Below, one piece after another: positions 1-6,420 of a stretch of 7,505 bases of DNA. Both the position numbers and the translations under genes were made by a program. This stretch comes from Planctomycetota bacterium. Its GTDB lineage: Bacteria > Planctomycetota > UBA1135 > GCA-002686595. The stretch is taken from NCBI GenBank assembly GCA_004296785.1, contig SCVU01000048.1, positions 1 to 7,505 of the forward strand. Direction: 5' to 3'. A model generated the notes under the pieces. The model was not told the origin of the DNA, searched no databases, and saw only the letters and a list, made by a program, of their open reading frames with translations. Positions within the stretch are counted from its first letter, which is position 1. Each line of letters opens with the position of its first letter.

Positions 1-230
1 CCGACGTGCTCGTCGATCCAACCGTTGAACGTGTCGGCGCCCTGGCCGGAGCCGAAGAAGCCGCCCTCGAGCGTGCTGCGCATCTCCTTGACGAGCAGGC
101 TCGACAGGAGCTCCTCGAACTGCTTGCCGACGCGCGGCCCACCGTTCGTCGCATGCTCGGCGCGCGCCAGCGCGACCTCGAGCGTGCCGCGCGATGCGAT
201 CGAGACGTCGTTCGTGCGTTGGTCGCTCAC
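1..230 (-). CDS. flgJ: FlgJ-type rod-binding protein, 5' part only
   Basis: The visible 76 residues start at a GTG at 230 and run off the left edge. Residues 36-50 (KQFEELLSSLLVKEM) followed by R51, then a Phe/Gly stretch FFGSGQGADTFNGWID, match the rod-binding domain of FlgJ, which binds rod subunits in the periplasm and supports rod assembly. FlgJ usually shows a QFE...MLKSMR helix followed by F-x-s-x-x-a-d-x-y. There is no signal peptide at the N-terminus, as expected for a protein exported by the flagellar secretion system. The GTG overlaps the flgI stop (GTGA), which implies translational coupling, and a GGAG lies 11 bases before it. The C-terminus is missing, so it cannot be seen whether a peptidoglycan hydrolase domain follows, as in enteric FlgJ, or whether this is the short single-domain form common elsewhere. 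The family call is firm; the exact gene name is less so. Confidence 0.85.
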   Translation of the reverse strand, partial: MSDQRTNDVSIASRGTLEVALARAEHATNGGPRVGKQFEELLSSLLVKEMRSTLEGGFFGSGQGADTFNGWIDEHV

Positions 231-1537
231 AGGGTCAGGATCTCCGCGTGCAGCATTCCCGACTGCGACATCGAGTGGAGGATCTGGATCATGTCGCGCG
301 GCGTGACGCCGAGGACGTTCAGCACTTCGACGACTTCCTGCAGGTCGGCGGCGCCGTTGACGATCGACAGCGCGGACGCCTCTTCCTCGATCAGCAGCGA
401 CGTGCGCGGCAGCGTCGTCGTCGCGCCGTTCGACAGCGGACCCGGCTGGCTCGCCTGCGGCGTCTCCGACACCGTGACGGTGAGGTTGCCCTTCGTCACC
501 GCGCCGCGCGTGATGCGCACGCCTTCGCCGAGCACGATCACGCCGGTGCGCTCGTTGATCACGACGCGCGCCGTCGTCTCGGGCACGAGCTCGCGATCGA
601 GCAGCGACGCGACGAACGGCACCTGATCGTCGACCGACAGGTCGAGCGGCACCTGCACGCGCACCGTCATCGCGTCGAGCGCGCTCGCGCTGCCTGGGTA
701 GAGCTGGTTCAGCACCTCGCTGACGCGCACCGTGTTGCCGAACGAGCCCTTGAGCGCGCGCGCGTCGAGGTACAGGCTGCCGTTCTCCGTGACGAGCGGC
801 GCGGGGACGTCGCGCTCGACCTTGCACCCGAGCGGGATCGTGCCGACCGTCGTCGAGTTGCGCACCGCGGTCGCGGACTCGCCTTCCGCGCTGAACGCGC
901 CGGTCGTGATCGGACCCGAAGCGGTGCCGTAGACGTACACGCCCGCGGCTTCCGTCAGTTCGCAGCGCACGAGCGTGCCGCCGACGAGGCTCTTGCTGTC
1001 GTAGAGCGACGAGACGCGGCAGTCGATCTGGCGGCCGGGCTTGATGCCGGGCGGCAGCGTCGCCTCGACCCACACGACGGCGATGTTCGCCGAGCTCGCC
1101 GACTGCGGATCGAGCTTGATGCCCTGCGTCAGCATCAGGTTGACGATCGCCTGGCGCGCGGCGGCGCTCGTGTCGCCGGTGCCCATCAGGCCCGTGACGA
1201 GCCCGACGCCCTGGACCACGTTGTCTTCCTGACCGCGCACCGCCATCAGGTCGCGCACGCGCACGCTGATCTTCGAGTCGCGACCGGTGACCATCGGCGG
1301 GCGGCCGGGCACGACGCGCACGGTCGACGTCGACTGGCCCTTCGGCTGCGTCGGCGCCTGCACGCCGCCGAGCACGCCGAGGTCGAGGTCGGCGGGCTTC
1401 GTGGGCACCGGAACGACCGGAGCCGGCGACGTCGGTGCGGTCGGAGCCGGCGAAGTCGCCGCGGGGCGCTGCGCGCGCGGCGCGAGCGCGAGCAGCGCGA
1501 GGAGCTGGAGTGCGAGGAGGCTCTTCATGGCGTGCAT
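227..1537 (-). CDS. flgI: Flagellar P-ring protein FlgI, with N-terminal extension
   Basis: FlgI forms the P-ring in the peptidoglycan layer, part of the bushing around the rod. From about residue 93 the protein follows the family: RVRDLMAVRG, then GVGLVTGLMGTGD, a core with VWVEATLPPGIKPGRQID, and the usual end with VVEVLNVLGVTPRDMIQIL and GMLHAEILTL. The first 23 or so residues form a Sec signal peptide (MKSLLALQLLALLALAPRA). Between the two lies an extra segment of about 70 residues rich in Pro, Thr and Ala, which enterobacterial FlgI lacks; the total is 436 residues against about 365 in E. coli. The ATG at 1537 is chosen because it overlaps the flgH stop (TGATG), which suggests reinitiation. 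ATG 1528 (MKSLL) or GTG 1549 are possible, and no Shine-Dalgarno decides between them. The stop overlaps the next gene's GTG. The function call is certain; only the start is open. Confidence 0.96.
   Translation of the reverse strand: MHAMKSLLALQLLALLALAPRAQRPAATSPAPTAPTSPAPVVPVPTKPADLDLGVLGGVQAPTQPKGQSTSTVRVVPGRPPMVTGRDSKISVRVRDLMAVRGQEDNVVQGVGLVTGLMGTGDTSAAARQAIVNLMLTQGIKLDPQSASSANIAVVWVEATLPPGIKPGRQIDCRVSSLYDSKSLVGGTLVRCELTEAAGVYVYGTASGPITTGAFSAEGESATAVRNSTTVGTIPLGCKVERDVPAPLVTENGSLYLDARALKGSFGNTVRVSEVLNQLYPGSASALDAMTVRVQVPLDLSVDDQVPFVASLLDRELVPETTARVVINERTGVIVLGEGVRITRGAVTKGNLTVTVSETPQASQPGPLSNGATTTLPRTSLLIEEEASALSIVNGAADLQEVVEVLNVLGVTPRDMIQILHSMSQSGMLHAEILTL
1409..1456 (-). repeat. Two 24-base in-frame units in the flgI extension
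   Basis: Two adjacent 24-base units encode TSPAPTAP and TSPAPVVP (residues 28-43 of FlgI). The 12-base core CGGAGCCGGCGA is exact in both copies (plus-strand positions 1418-1429 and 1442-1453). It looks like a tandem duplication inside the flexible linker after the signal peptide. Confidence 0.7.
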
Positions 1538-2172
1538 CAGAACGGCCACAGCCAGTTGACGAGCTCGTGCACGACCTTGTTGAGCCCGCGGCGGTTCGTC
1601 GAATCCGTCATGAAGCCGCAGCCCGTGTACGAGATGCGCGCGTCGGCGACGAGTTCGGACTCGATCGTGTTGTCCGCTTCGATGTCGAAGCGGCGGATCA
1701 CGCCCATGAACTCGATCACGCGCGTCTCGTCGTCGATCACGATCTCGCGCCGGCCGCTGATCACGAGGTTGCCGCTCGGCAGGCTGTCCACGACGATCGC
1801 GGTGAGCCGCGCGCTGAACACGTCCTTCTTCTTGTAGATCGCGTTGCCCTTGAGCTGGTCCGAGGTCGAGCTGTTGAGCGTCGGCAACACGCTGAACGCG
1901 TTCGGCTTGATGTCGAACGCGTTGAGCTTGTAATCGAGCGCGCTCGACTTCAGCAGGTCGGTCGACTCCTCGTTCGCGATGTTCTGGTTCTCGGAGATCA
2001 GCACCGTGATGAGGTCGCCCGGCCGGCGCGCGGTCTTGTCGCCGATCGAGCCGAGCGGCCCGCGCGACGCGTCGTAGATGCTGCCGGGGCGCTGGCCGGT
2101 CATCGGACCGGCGCCGAGCGCGAGACTCGCGGCGAGCGCGAGCGCGAATCGACGGATGGTGAGGGTGTGCAT
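1537..2172 (-). CDS. flgH: Flagellar L-ring protein FlgH, no lipobox
   Basis: FlgH makes the L-ring, the outer-membrane bushing of the flagellar rod. The 211-residue product has the family pattern in order: GSIYD (30-34), DKTARRPGDLITVLISENQN (45-64), the central segment with FSARLTAIVVDSLPSGNLVI (119-138), RREIVIDDETR, GVIRRFDIEADNT (157-169), ADARISYTGCG and the classic C-terminal WPF. The N-terminus (MHTLTIRRFALALAASLALG) is a signal peptide. Typical FlgH is a lipoprotein with a cysteine right after the signal; here the only cysteine is Cys185 in the C-terminal part, so N-terminal lipidation is not possible as read. The ATG at 2172 is preceded by an ACACACACC stretch and no Shine-Dalgarno. 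It lies 20 bases after flgA, and its stop overlaps the flgI start by one base (TGATG). The open frame continues far upstream through flgA, but that extension is Arg/Ala-rich and lacks family similarity, so 2172 is the start. Confidence 0.95.
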   Translation of the reverse strand: MHTLTIRRFALALAASLALGAGPMTGQRPGSIYDASRGPLGSIGDKTARRPGDLITVLISENQNIANEESTDLLKSSALDYKLNAFDIKPNAFSVLPTLNSSTSDQLKGNAIYKKKDVFSARLTAIVVDSLPSGNLVISGRREIVIDDETRVIEFMGVIRRFDIEADNTIESELVADARISYTGCGFMTDSTNRRGLNKVVHELVNWLWPF

Positions 2173-2192
2173 GGTGTGTGTGCGGTGTTGCG

Positions 2193-3191
2193 CTAGCGCG
2201 CCTTGGCGAGCACGAGCTCGACGATGCCCGGCGCGACGACGAGCGCGCTGACGTCGCGCCCCGTGTCCGCCGTGACGTTGATCACTTCGCCGACGGCCGC
2301 GGCCGCGCGTGCGATCGCGCGCGTCTGCGCGCTGATGCCGCCCTTGTTCACGCGCAGCGTGACGAGGTCGCCGCTCTTGATCACGACCGGCCGGTGCACG
2401 TCGACGGCGTACACGGCCGAGCCCGCGGCGATGTCGCGCGCGGCGACGCCGCCGAACAGCGCGTTCGGCGCGAGCGGCGCGCCGATGCCGTGGCTGCGCA
2501 GCTCGACGCGCTGCGGCGCGAGCATCGACGCGTCGAGCGCCTCGCCCGCGCGCACGGTGCGCGAAAGCACCGGCGCCGTCTCGTACAGGCGCACGTTCCA
2601 CGTCGTCTGGACCGTGCGGAACGGCTGGCCGTCGACGAGCACGCGGACCGGAACCGCGAGCGCGCCGCTGGCCGCCGGCGCCAGCTCGAGCGCGGCCGCG
2701 ACGCTCGCGCCCGCGCGTCCCTTCGGGACGATCACTTCGCGCGGCAGCTCGACCAGGTCGAACTCGCAGTCGCGGCCCGCGAGCACGCGTGCGAGCTCGC
2801 GCCGCGCCGCGTCGGCGAGCTGGTTCGGCGCGATGCGCTCCTCGTGCACGAACACGCGGCACGCGGCGGCACCGCCGAGCGCGACCGCGATGCCCGGCGC
2901 CTTCGCGCGCACCGCTTCGAGCACGCGCGCGGGCTCGATGACGCGCGAGTAGCCCGGCGACGGCGACCAGCCGAGCGGGACGGCGCCGAGCGCCGCCACC
3001 GCCGCTGCGTCGCCCTCGAGCCGCGCGACGTCGGCGAGCGTGACTTCCGTGCCGCCGACCTTGGCCTCGGCGAGCAGCGTCGCCTTGACGCGCGGCTCGT
3101 CGATCGCGGCGGGCGACGACGCGGGCACCGCTGCGCTCGCCGCGAGGCGCGCGCCGCACACGAACAGACACACGAGGAGGGTGCGGAGCAT
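2193..3191 (-). CDS. flgA: FlgA, P-ring assembly chaperone (SAF domain)
   Basis: FlgA is a periplasmic chaperone that helps FlgI assemble into the P-ring. The product has 332 residues, longer than the roughly 220 of E. coli FlgA. Residues 1-21 form a signal peptide (MLRTLLVCLFVCGARLAASAA). Residues 48-110 carry TEVTLADVARLEG and an LGWSPSPGYSRVI segment like the N-terminal part of long FlgA proteins. Residues 206-265 (APVLSRTVRAGEALDASML onward) form the SAF-type domain. Residues 268-326 (VVIKSGDLVTLRVNKGG, GEVINVT, VVAPGIVEL) match the conserved C-terminal FlgA region. It lies 4 bases after the flgG stop and 20 bases before flgH, next to its client's gene flgI. No Shine-Dalgarno is seen, so reading may be coupled to flgG. 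Three cysteines (111, 142 and those in the signal) are of unknown meaning. The identity is well supported by domain order and context. Confidence 0.93.
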   Translation of the reverse strand: MLRTLLVCLFVCGARLAASAAVPASSPAAIDEPRVKATLLAEAKVGGTEVTLADVARLEGDAAAVAALGAVPLGWSPSPGYSRVIEPARVLEAVRAKAPGIAVALGGAAACRVFVHEERIAPNQLADAARRELARVLAGRDCEFDLVELPREVIVPKGRAGASVAAALELAPAASGALAVPVRVLVDGQPFRTVQTTWNVRLYETAPVLSRTVRAGEALDASMLAPQRVELRSHGIGAPLAPNALFGGVAARDIAAGSAVYAVDVHRPVVIKSGDLVTLRVNKGGISAQTRAIARAAAAVGEVINVTADTGRDVSALVVAPGIVELVLAKAR

Positions 3192-3207
3192 CGGATCAGC
3201 GGATCAG
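3192..3207 (-). repeat. 8-base tandem duplication at the flgG/flgA junction
   Basis: CGGATCAG occurs twice back to back (3192-3199 and 3200-3207, plus strand). It spans the last codons and stop of flgG and the 4-base gap before the flgA ATG. It is probably a small slippage duplication that set the present gene spacing. No regulatory role is claimed. Confidence 0.6.
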
Positions 3208-3984
3208 GTTGGAGATCTGTTGCAGCATCTCGTCGGCGACCTTGATCGTCCGCGAGTTGACTTCGTAGTTGCGCTGCGCCTGGATCAGCTCGATCAGCTC
3301 GTCGACGACGAGCACGTTCGAGCGCTCGCGGAACTTCTGCTTGAGCAGACCGGCGCCGGCCTGCGTCGGCGTGAGGTCGGTCGGCGCGCCGGAGCTCGCG
3401 GTCGGCGAGAACAGGTTGTCGCCCTGCGCCTTCAGGCCCGACGAGTTCGCGAAGCGCGAGATGCGGATCTGTCCGATCTGCTGCGGCGTCGCGTTGCCCG
3501 GCTTCGTGACGAGCACCTTGCCGTCCTGACCGACGATGACTTCCGTCGCGTCGGGCGGGATGTTGACCGCGGGCTCGAGCCGGTAGCCGTCGACCGTGAC
3601 GATGTCGCCGTTGCCGTCCTGGCGGAACGAGCCGTCGCGCGTGTAGCGGAACTCGCCCGTGCCCATGCTGATCTTGAAGAAGCCCTCGCCGCTGATCGCG
3701 ACGTCGAGCGGCGCGCCGGTCGGTTCGAGGTCGCCCTGCTGAAAGAGCTTCACCGAGCTCGACACCTCCGAGCCCGAGCCGACTTGCAGACCGGTCGGCA
3801 GCATCTGGCTGCCCGCGGTCGGCGAACCCGGCTCGCGCAGCGTGCTGTAGAACAGCGCGCGGATGTTCATCCGGTCCTTCTTGAAGCCGGTGGTGTTGAC
3901 GTTCGCGATGTTGTTCGCGATCGCATCGACGTTGAGCTGTTGCGTCAGCATCCCCGTCGCAGCCGTTCTCATCGCTCGGATCAT
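3196..3984 (-). CDS. flgG: Flagellar distal rod protein FlgG
   Basis: FlgG forms the distal rod, the drive shaft that passes through the P- and L-rings. The 262-residue length is canonical. The N-terminal helix region MIRAMRTAATGM...NVDAIANNIANVNTTGFK (1-35) and the C-terminal helix region NVLVVDELIELIQAQRNYEVNSR...MLQQISNLIR (223-262) are the two halves of the coiled-coil D0 domain shared by rod and hook proteins. Residues 46-63 (YSTLREPGSPTAGSQMLP), followed by TGLQVGSG, align in position and length with the FlgG-specific segment of Salmonella FlgG, which is linked to a straight, stiff rod. This separates it from FlgF. There is no cleaved signal, as expected for type III export. ATG 3984 is the family start; AAGGA lies about 16 bases before it, too far for a strong site. 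It follows flgF by 50 bases and precedes flgA by 4. Confidence 0.97.
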   Translation of the reverse strand: MIRAMRTAATGMLTQQLNVDAIANNIANVNTTGFKKDRMNIRALFYSTLREPGSPTAGSQMLPTGLQVGSGSEVSSSVKLFQQGDLEPTGAPLDVAISGEGFFKISMGTGEFRYTRDGSFRQDGNGDIVTVDGYRLEPAVNIPPDATEVIVGQDGKVLVTKPGNATPQQIGQIRISRFANSSGLKAQGDNLFSPTASSGAPTDLTPTQAGAGLLKQKFRERSNVLVVDELIELIQAQRNYEVNSRTIKVADEMLQQISNLIR

Positions 3985-4034
3985 GTGCTTGGTTCCGTCG
4001 TCCTTCTCGTTGGTCTAGTGCGCGTGCGCCTGGT

Positions 4035-4736
4035 TCAGATCTGGCGCGTCAGCCGCCGGTAGCTCTGGTCGTTCTGCGACAGCACGTTCGAGGCGAGCTC
4101 GAACGCGCGCTGGGCTTCGACGAGCTCGACGACCTCGCTGACCGCGTTGGAGTTCGAGCTCTCGAGCGCGCCCTGGTGCACCTCGCCGTCGGCGGGGCGC
4201 GTGCGCACGCCCTTCGGCGCGCGGAAGAAGCCGCGTTCGCCGATCTGCAGGCGCTGGCGATCGTCGAAGTCGACGATGCGCAGCTTGCCGAGCTGCTGGC
4301 GCGACTGCGTGATCGTGCCGTCGGTGCCGATGACGACCGGCTCGCCGTGCGGGTCGATCGCGCCGCTCTTGCGCTCCCAAGCGAGCGGCAGACCTTCCTC
4401 GGTCTTGATCGCGCCGGCCTCATCGACGTGGAAGTTGCCGTTGCGCGTGTACAGCTCCCCGTCCTTGCCTTCCACGGCGAAGAAACCGTTTCCGTAGATC
4501 GCGAGGCTGTACGGGTCGCCGTTGCGCACCAGCACGCCCTGATCGAAGTCCCAGCTCGTGTGCGTCTTGAGCAGCGGCTGCTTCTGGCCGCCGAGCGCGT
4601 TCTCGAACATCCCGACGGCGGAAGTGCGGCGCTTGAAGGCCGTCGTCGAGAGATTCGCGAGGTTGTCCGCGATGATCTCGACGCGCCGGCTGTTCGCCTG
4701 CATCGCGGAGACCGCGTTGTAGATGCCTTTGCTCAC
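4035..4736 (-). CDS. flgF: FlgF-like proximal rod protein
   Basis: This is a second rod-family protein of 233 residues. The N-terminal region VSKGIYNAVSAMQANSRRVE, then IIADNLANLSTTAFKRR, matches the FlgF start (M-D-K-G-I-Y/L...). The C-terminal helix SNSNAVSEVVELVEAQRAFELASNVLSQNDQ (194-224) is the D0 partner. Residues 75-115 (PYSLAIYGNGFFAVEG, LYTRNGNFHVDEAG) form the rod domain D1. It lacks the 18-residue FlgG-specific segment. FlgF sits in the proximal rod between FlgB/FlgC and FlgG. GTG 4736 is chosen because it places V-S-K-G-I-Y at the exact family start; the frame stays open to a TTG at 4766 and a GTG at 4745, but those add nothing conserved. No Shine-Dalgarno is visible. It is the first flagellar gene of the visible operon, with a -24/-12-like element just upstream. 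It could instead be called a FlgG paralogue, but order and start favour FlgF. Confidence 0.87.
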   Translation of the reverse strand: MSKGIYNAVSAMQANSRRVEIIADNLANLSTTAFKRRTSAVGMFENALGGQKQPLLKTHTSWDFDQGVLVRNGDPYSLAIYGNGFFAVEGKDGELYTRNGNFHVDEAGAIKTEEGLPLAWERKSGAIDPHGEPVVIGTDGTITQSRQQLGKLRIVDFDDRQRLQIGERGFFRAPKGVRTRPADGEVHQGALESSNSNAVSEVVELVEAQRAFELASNVLSQNDQSYRRLTRQI

Positions 4737-4749
4737 GCAGGTCACGTGG

Positions 4750-4765
4750 AGCAAGACGGTTGCCA
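4750..4765 (-). promoter_or_regulatory. Candidate -24/-12 (sigma-54) promoter of flgF
   Basis: Read on the minus strand, TGGCAACCGTCTTGCT agrees with the sigma-54 consensus TGGCAC-G-N4-TTGC-W at 10 of 12 fixed positions. The 10-base spacing between GG and GC is exact. Sigma-54 control of rod and hook genes is common in flagellated diderms. The predicted start of transcription would be near 4739, only 3 bases before the flgF GTG, which would give an almost leaderless message. That is odd and lowers confidence. Confidence 0.4.
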
Positions 4766-4806
4766 AGTGCCGCGCCGATCCGACGATCGCCCGCGCTCGC
4801 GTCAGT

Positions 4807-4824
4807 CGTCGCGATTGCGCGACG
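4807..4824 (-). terminator. Hairpin between the DUF2752 gene and flgF
   Basis: CGTCGCG-ATTG-CGCGACG is a perfect 7-base-pair, GC-rich stem with a 4-base loop, followed on the plus strand by the palindrome GGCCGGCC (4827-4834). It lies in the 118-base gap downstream of the DUF2752 stop and upstream of flgF. There is no U-tract, so a classical intrinsic terminator is not proven. It could also be an operator or a chance GC palindrome. Confidence 0.25.
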
Positions 4825-4854
4825 CCGGCCGGCCATTCTTTCCCAGCGGGTTCC

Positions 4855-5313
4855 CTAACGGGTCGCGACGAGCTTGTAGATCCAGCACAGCGTCGCGAAC
4901 CCGAGCGCCGCGCCGAGCACGCGCGGCGTGCGCGGATCGATCACGCGCCGGCCGATGTCCGCGCCGCGCAGGTGCGCGACGAGCAGCACGAGCGGCAGCG
5001 CGAGCGCGAGCGCGCCGAGCGCGAAACCCAGCGGCTGCACGAGGAGCGACGACCACCACTCACCGTGCGCGAAGTGCGCGACCGAAGTCGTCAGGCCGCA
5101 CGCCGGGCACGGGATGCCCCAGCGCTGCATCGGCAGGCACGGCGCGAGGCCGAGCTGCACGTGCGTCGCATGTCCGCTCGGATCGGGCACGAGCACGAAG
5201 CGACCGACCGCGAGCATCACCCAGCCGGCCGGCGACAGCGCGAGCAACAGCCAGTGCAGGCGCGTGCGTCCGGCGCGCACGCCTTCGATCCACAACGATC
5301 CGGGACTCGCCAC
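4855..5313 (-). CDS. DUF2752 family small membrane protein
   Basis: This 152-residue membrane protein of unknown function is recognised by GIPCPACGLTT (66-76), with the paired cysteines Cys69 and Cys72, and the following HGEWWSSLLVQPLGFAL, the hallmark order of DUF2752 (CPxCG, then a helix beginning near an N/Q-P pair). A further upstream signature, THVQLGLAPC (50-59), resembles planctomycete members. Hydrophobic segments lie at about 19-42, 91-115 and 131-149, giving about three membrane helices with the CxxC between the first two. A metal-binding or redox role for the cysteines has been guessed for the family but is not established. The GTG at 5313 is the only reasonable start and no Shine-Dalgarno is seen. 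It points the same way as the flagellar operon, 118 bases upstream of flgF, and is divergent from the gene at 5381. A link to motility is not shown. Confidence 0.85.
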   Translation of the reverse strand: MASPGSLWIEGVRAGRTRLHWLLLALSPAGWVMLAVGRFVLVPDPSGHATHVQLGLAPCLPMQRWGIPCPACGLTTSVAHFAHGEWWSSLLVQPLGFALGALALALPLVLLVAHLRGADIGRRVIDPRTPRVLGAALGFATLCWIYKLVATR

Positions 5314-5380
5314 GCCGTGACGATAACCGGTGGGCAGCGCGCGTGATGACGGGCGCGCCGCGCGCTACGCTGCCGCGCGC

Positions 5381-5878
5381 ATGAAACGCCTGCTCGCCGC
5401 GATCGCCGTCCTCGCGCTGGTCTACTTCGCCGGCCGCGCGATCGTGCGCGCGCTGGCGTCGGAGGAGACCAAGATCCGCTGGGCGCTCGAGGAGATGCGC
5501 GACGGGTTCAACGACGCCGAACCCGCGCCGGTCATCGACCACCTGCACCCGCTGTTTCGCGAGGAGCAGAGCGGCGCCGACCTCGACATGGCCGAGCAGG
5601 CTCTGATCGCGGTCTGCATCGGCGAGATCGATTCGACGACGAAGACGTTCGCGCTGCGGGCCGAGGCGGATTTCGATGCGTGGGCGGTCGAGCTCGGCGC
5701 CGACGATGCGACGGCGACCGCGAAGGGCGACGTCGGCCTGTTCCGCAGCCGGGCCGGCGTCGAGAAGCTCGAATGGCGCGCGAAGGTCGAGCTCGAGCTC
5801 GTCGACGACGAGCACGAGGGTTGGCTCGTCCAGCGCGCCGCGTTCGAGACGCTCGAAGGCGATCGGCGGCTGCGATGA
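5381..5878 (+). CDS. Membrane-anchored small protein, possibly NTF2-like
   Basis: I do not recognise a named family. The 165-residue product has a basic start and one hydrophobic stretch (MKRLLAAIAVLALVYFAGRA, membrane span about 3-19), so it is either anchored in the inner membrane facing the periplasm or secreted. The rest is acidic. Residues 27-60 form a helical segment (TKIRWALEEMRDGFND, VIDHLHPLFREEQ), and residues 86-160 alternate like a curved sheet with TKTFALRAEADFDAWAVEL, EWRAKVELELVDD and EGWLVQRAAFETLE. A helix pair with HLHPLF, followed by strands and a late DEHEGWLVQ strand, resembles the NTF2-like/SnoaL fold; this is inference from pattern only. ATG 5381 is chosen because it gives the N-terminal anchor directly; a GTG at 5330 would add an Arg-rich, implausible lead. 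Its stop overlaps the next gene's ATG (ATGA), so the two are co-translated. The 67-base divergent gap before it must hold promoters, but none is convincing. Confidence 0.75.
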   Translation: MKRLLAAIAVLALVYFAGRAIVRALASEETKIRWALEEMRDGFNDAEPAPVIDHLHPLFREEQSGADLDMAEQALIAVCIGEIDSTTKTFALRAEADFDAWAVELGADDATATAKGDVGLFRSRAGVEKLEWRAKVELELVDDEHEGWLVQRAAFETLEGDRRLR

Positions 5879-6402
5879 GTGGCCGCGGTACGCTGCACCG
5901 CTTCGCGATCGAGCTCGAGCACGCACCGACCTCCGCGCGCGCGACGCTCGAGCACGCGCTGATGTCGCATCCGTCCGAGACCGACGAGCGCTTCGTGCTG
6001 CGCGCGCTCGCCGCCTGCATCGAGCATGCGCCGGGCCTCGCCTTCGGCCCGCCGCTGTGCCGCGACGACGAGCCGGCCCTCGGTCGGCGCGACGATCACG
6101 GCCGCTGGGCGCTGTGGATCGAGTTCGGCGAGCCGCAGCCCGATCGCCTGCGCCGCGCGCTGTCGGGCGCGGATCGCATGGTCGTCGTGACGAGCGCGCC
6201 GTCCAAGCCGTGGCTGGCGAAGATGCGCGAGTTCCGCTGGCCGAAGAAGTCGCGCGTCGAGATCATCGAGGTCGAGCAGTCGCTCGTGCGCTCGCTCGGC
6301 GCGGCGCTCGATCGCCAGAACCGCTGGCGCGTGCGCGTCGACGCCGACAGCATCGAGTGCAACGGAGTGACCGGCGCGCTGCGGCGCACTGCGTTGACTT
6401 GA
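5875..6402 (+). CDS. YaeQ family protein (PD-(D/E)XK-like fold)
   Basis: The 175-residue product matches the YaeQ family along its length: a first strand GTLHRFAIELEH (5-16), the helix with LMSHPSETDERFVLRALA (29-46), LAFG...CRDDEPALGRRD (55-73), WALWIEFGEPQPDRLRRAL (78-96), and the strand RMVVVTSA (101-108). E. coli YaeQ is about 181 residues, with HPSETDERMMVR and DDEPDLW at the same places. The known structure of the family resembles PD-(D/E)XK nucleases. Here Glu35, Asp65 and Glu66 of the DDEP motif and Glu83 of WIEFG keep the acidic positions, but activity and cellular role are not established for the family; older reports of RfaH replacement by YaeQ were not confirmed, as far as I recall. 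The ATG overlaps the stop of the gene before it (ATGA), suggesting a two-gene unit. The family call is strong. Confidence 0.88.
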   Translation: MSGRGTLHRFAIELEHAPTSARATLEHALMSHPSETDERFVLRALAACIEHAPGLAFGPPLCRDDEPALGRRDDHGRWALWIEFGEPQPDRLRRALSGADRMVVVTSAPSKPWLAKMREFRWPKKSRVEIIEVEQSLVRSLGAALDRQNRWRVRVDADSIECNGVTGALRRTALT

Positions 6403-6418
6403 GCGCGCCAAGCGCGCT
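6402..6418. terminator. Hairpin between convergent genes
   Basis: AGCGCGC-CAA-GCGCGCT is a perfect 7-base-pair stem with a 3-base loop. It begins at the last base of the yaeQ-like stop and ends 3 bases before the convergent gene's stop at 6421. The position is right for a shared terminator of both converging units. No T-tract follows on either side, so it may act only weakly. Confidence 0.35.
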
Positions 6419-6420
6419 GC

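Noticed and set aside
194..1837. 547-codon open frame on the plus strand opposite flgI and flgH
   Set aside because: The product is a low-complexity Arg/Ala/Asp/His string with no domain. It is the antisense shadow of GC-rich codons, while the opposite strand encodes clear FlgI and FlgH.
2173..3171. Upstream extension of the flgH frame through flgA (about 333 codons)
   Set aside because: It is Arg/Ala/Gly-rich without motifs, and the same stretch encodes a full FlgA in another frame. FlgH begins at 2172 with a proper signal peptide.
2178..3245. 355-codon plus-strand open frame opposite flgA
   Set aside because: It is an Arg/Ala/Asp/His-rich shadow. FlgA motifs on the minus strand explain the region.
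3040..4062. 340-codon plus-strand open frame opposite flgG
   Set aside because: Its composition is typical of a GC shadow, and canonical FlgG lies on the other strand.
5314..5380. Possible -10 boxes in the divergent gap (TACGCT near 5366, TTATCGT on the minus strand)
   Set aside because: No matching -35 element at good spacing is visible, so no promoter is called although one must exist here.
5060..6411. Long minus-strand open frames across the two plus-strand genes
   Set aside because: They are low-complexity Arg/Ala products. The plus strand carries a YaeQ-family protein and an anchored protein with an ATGA junction.
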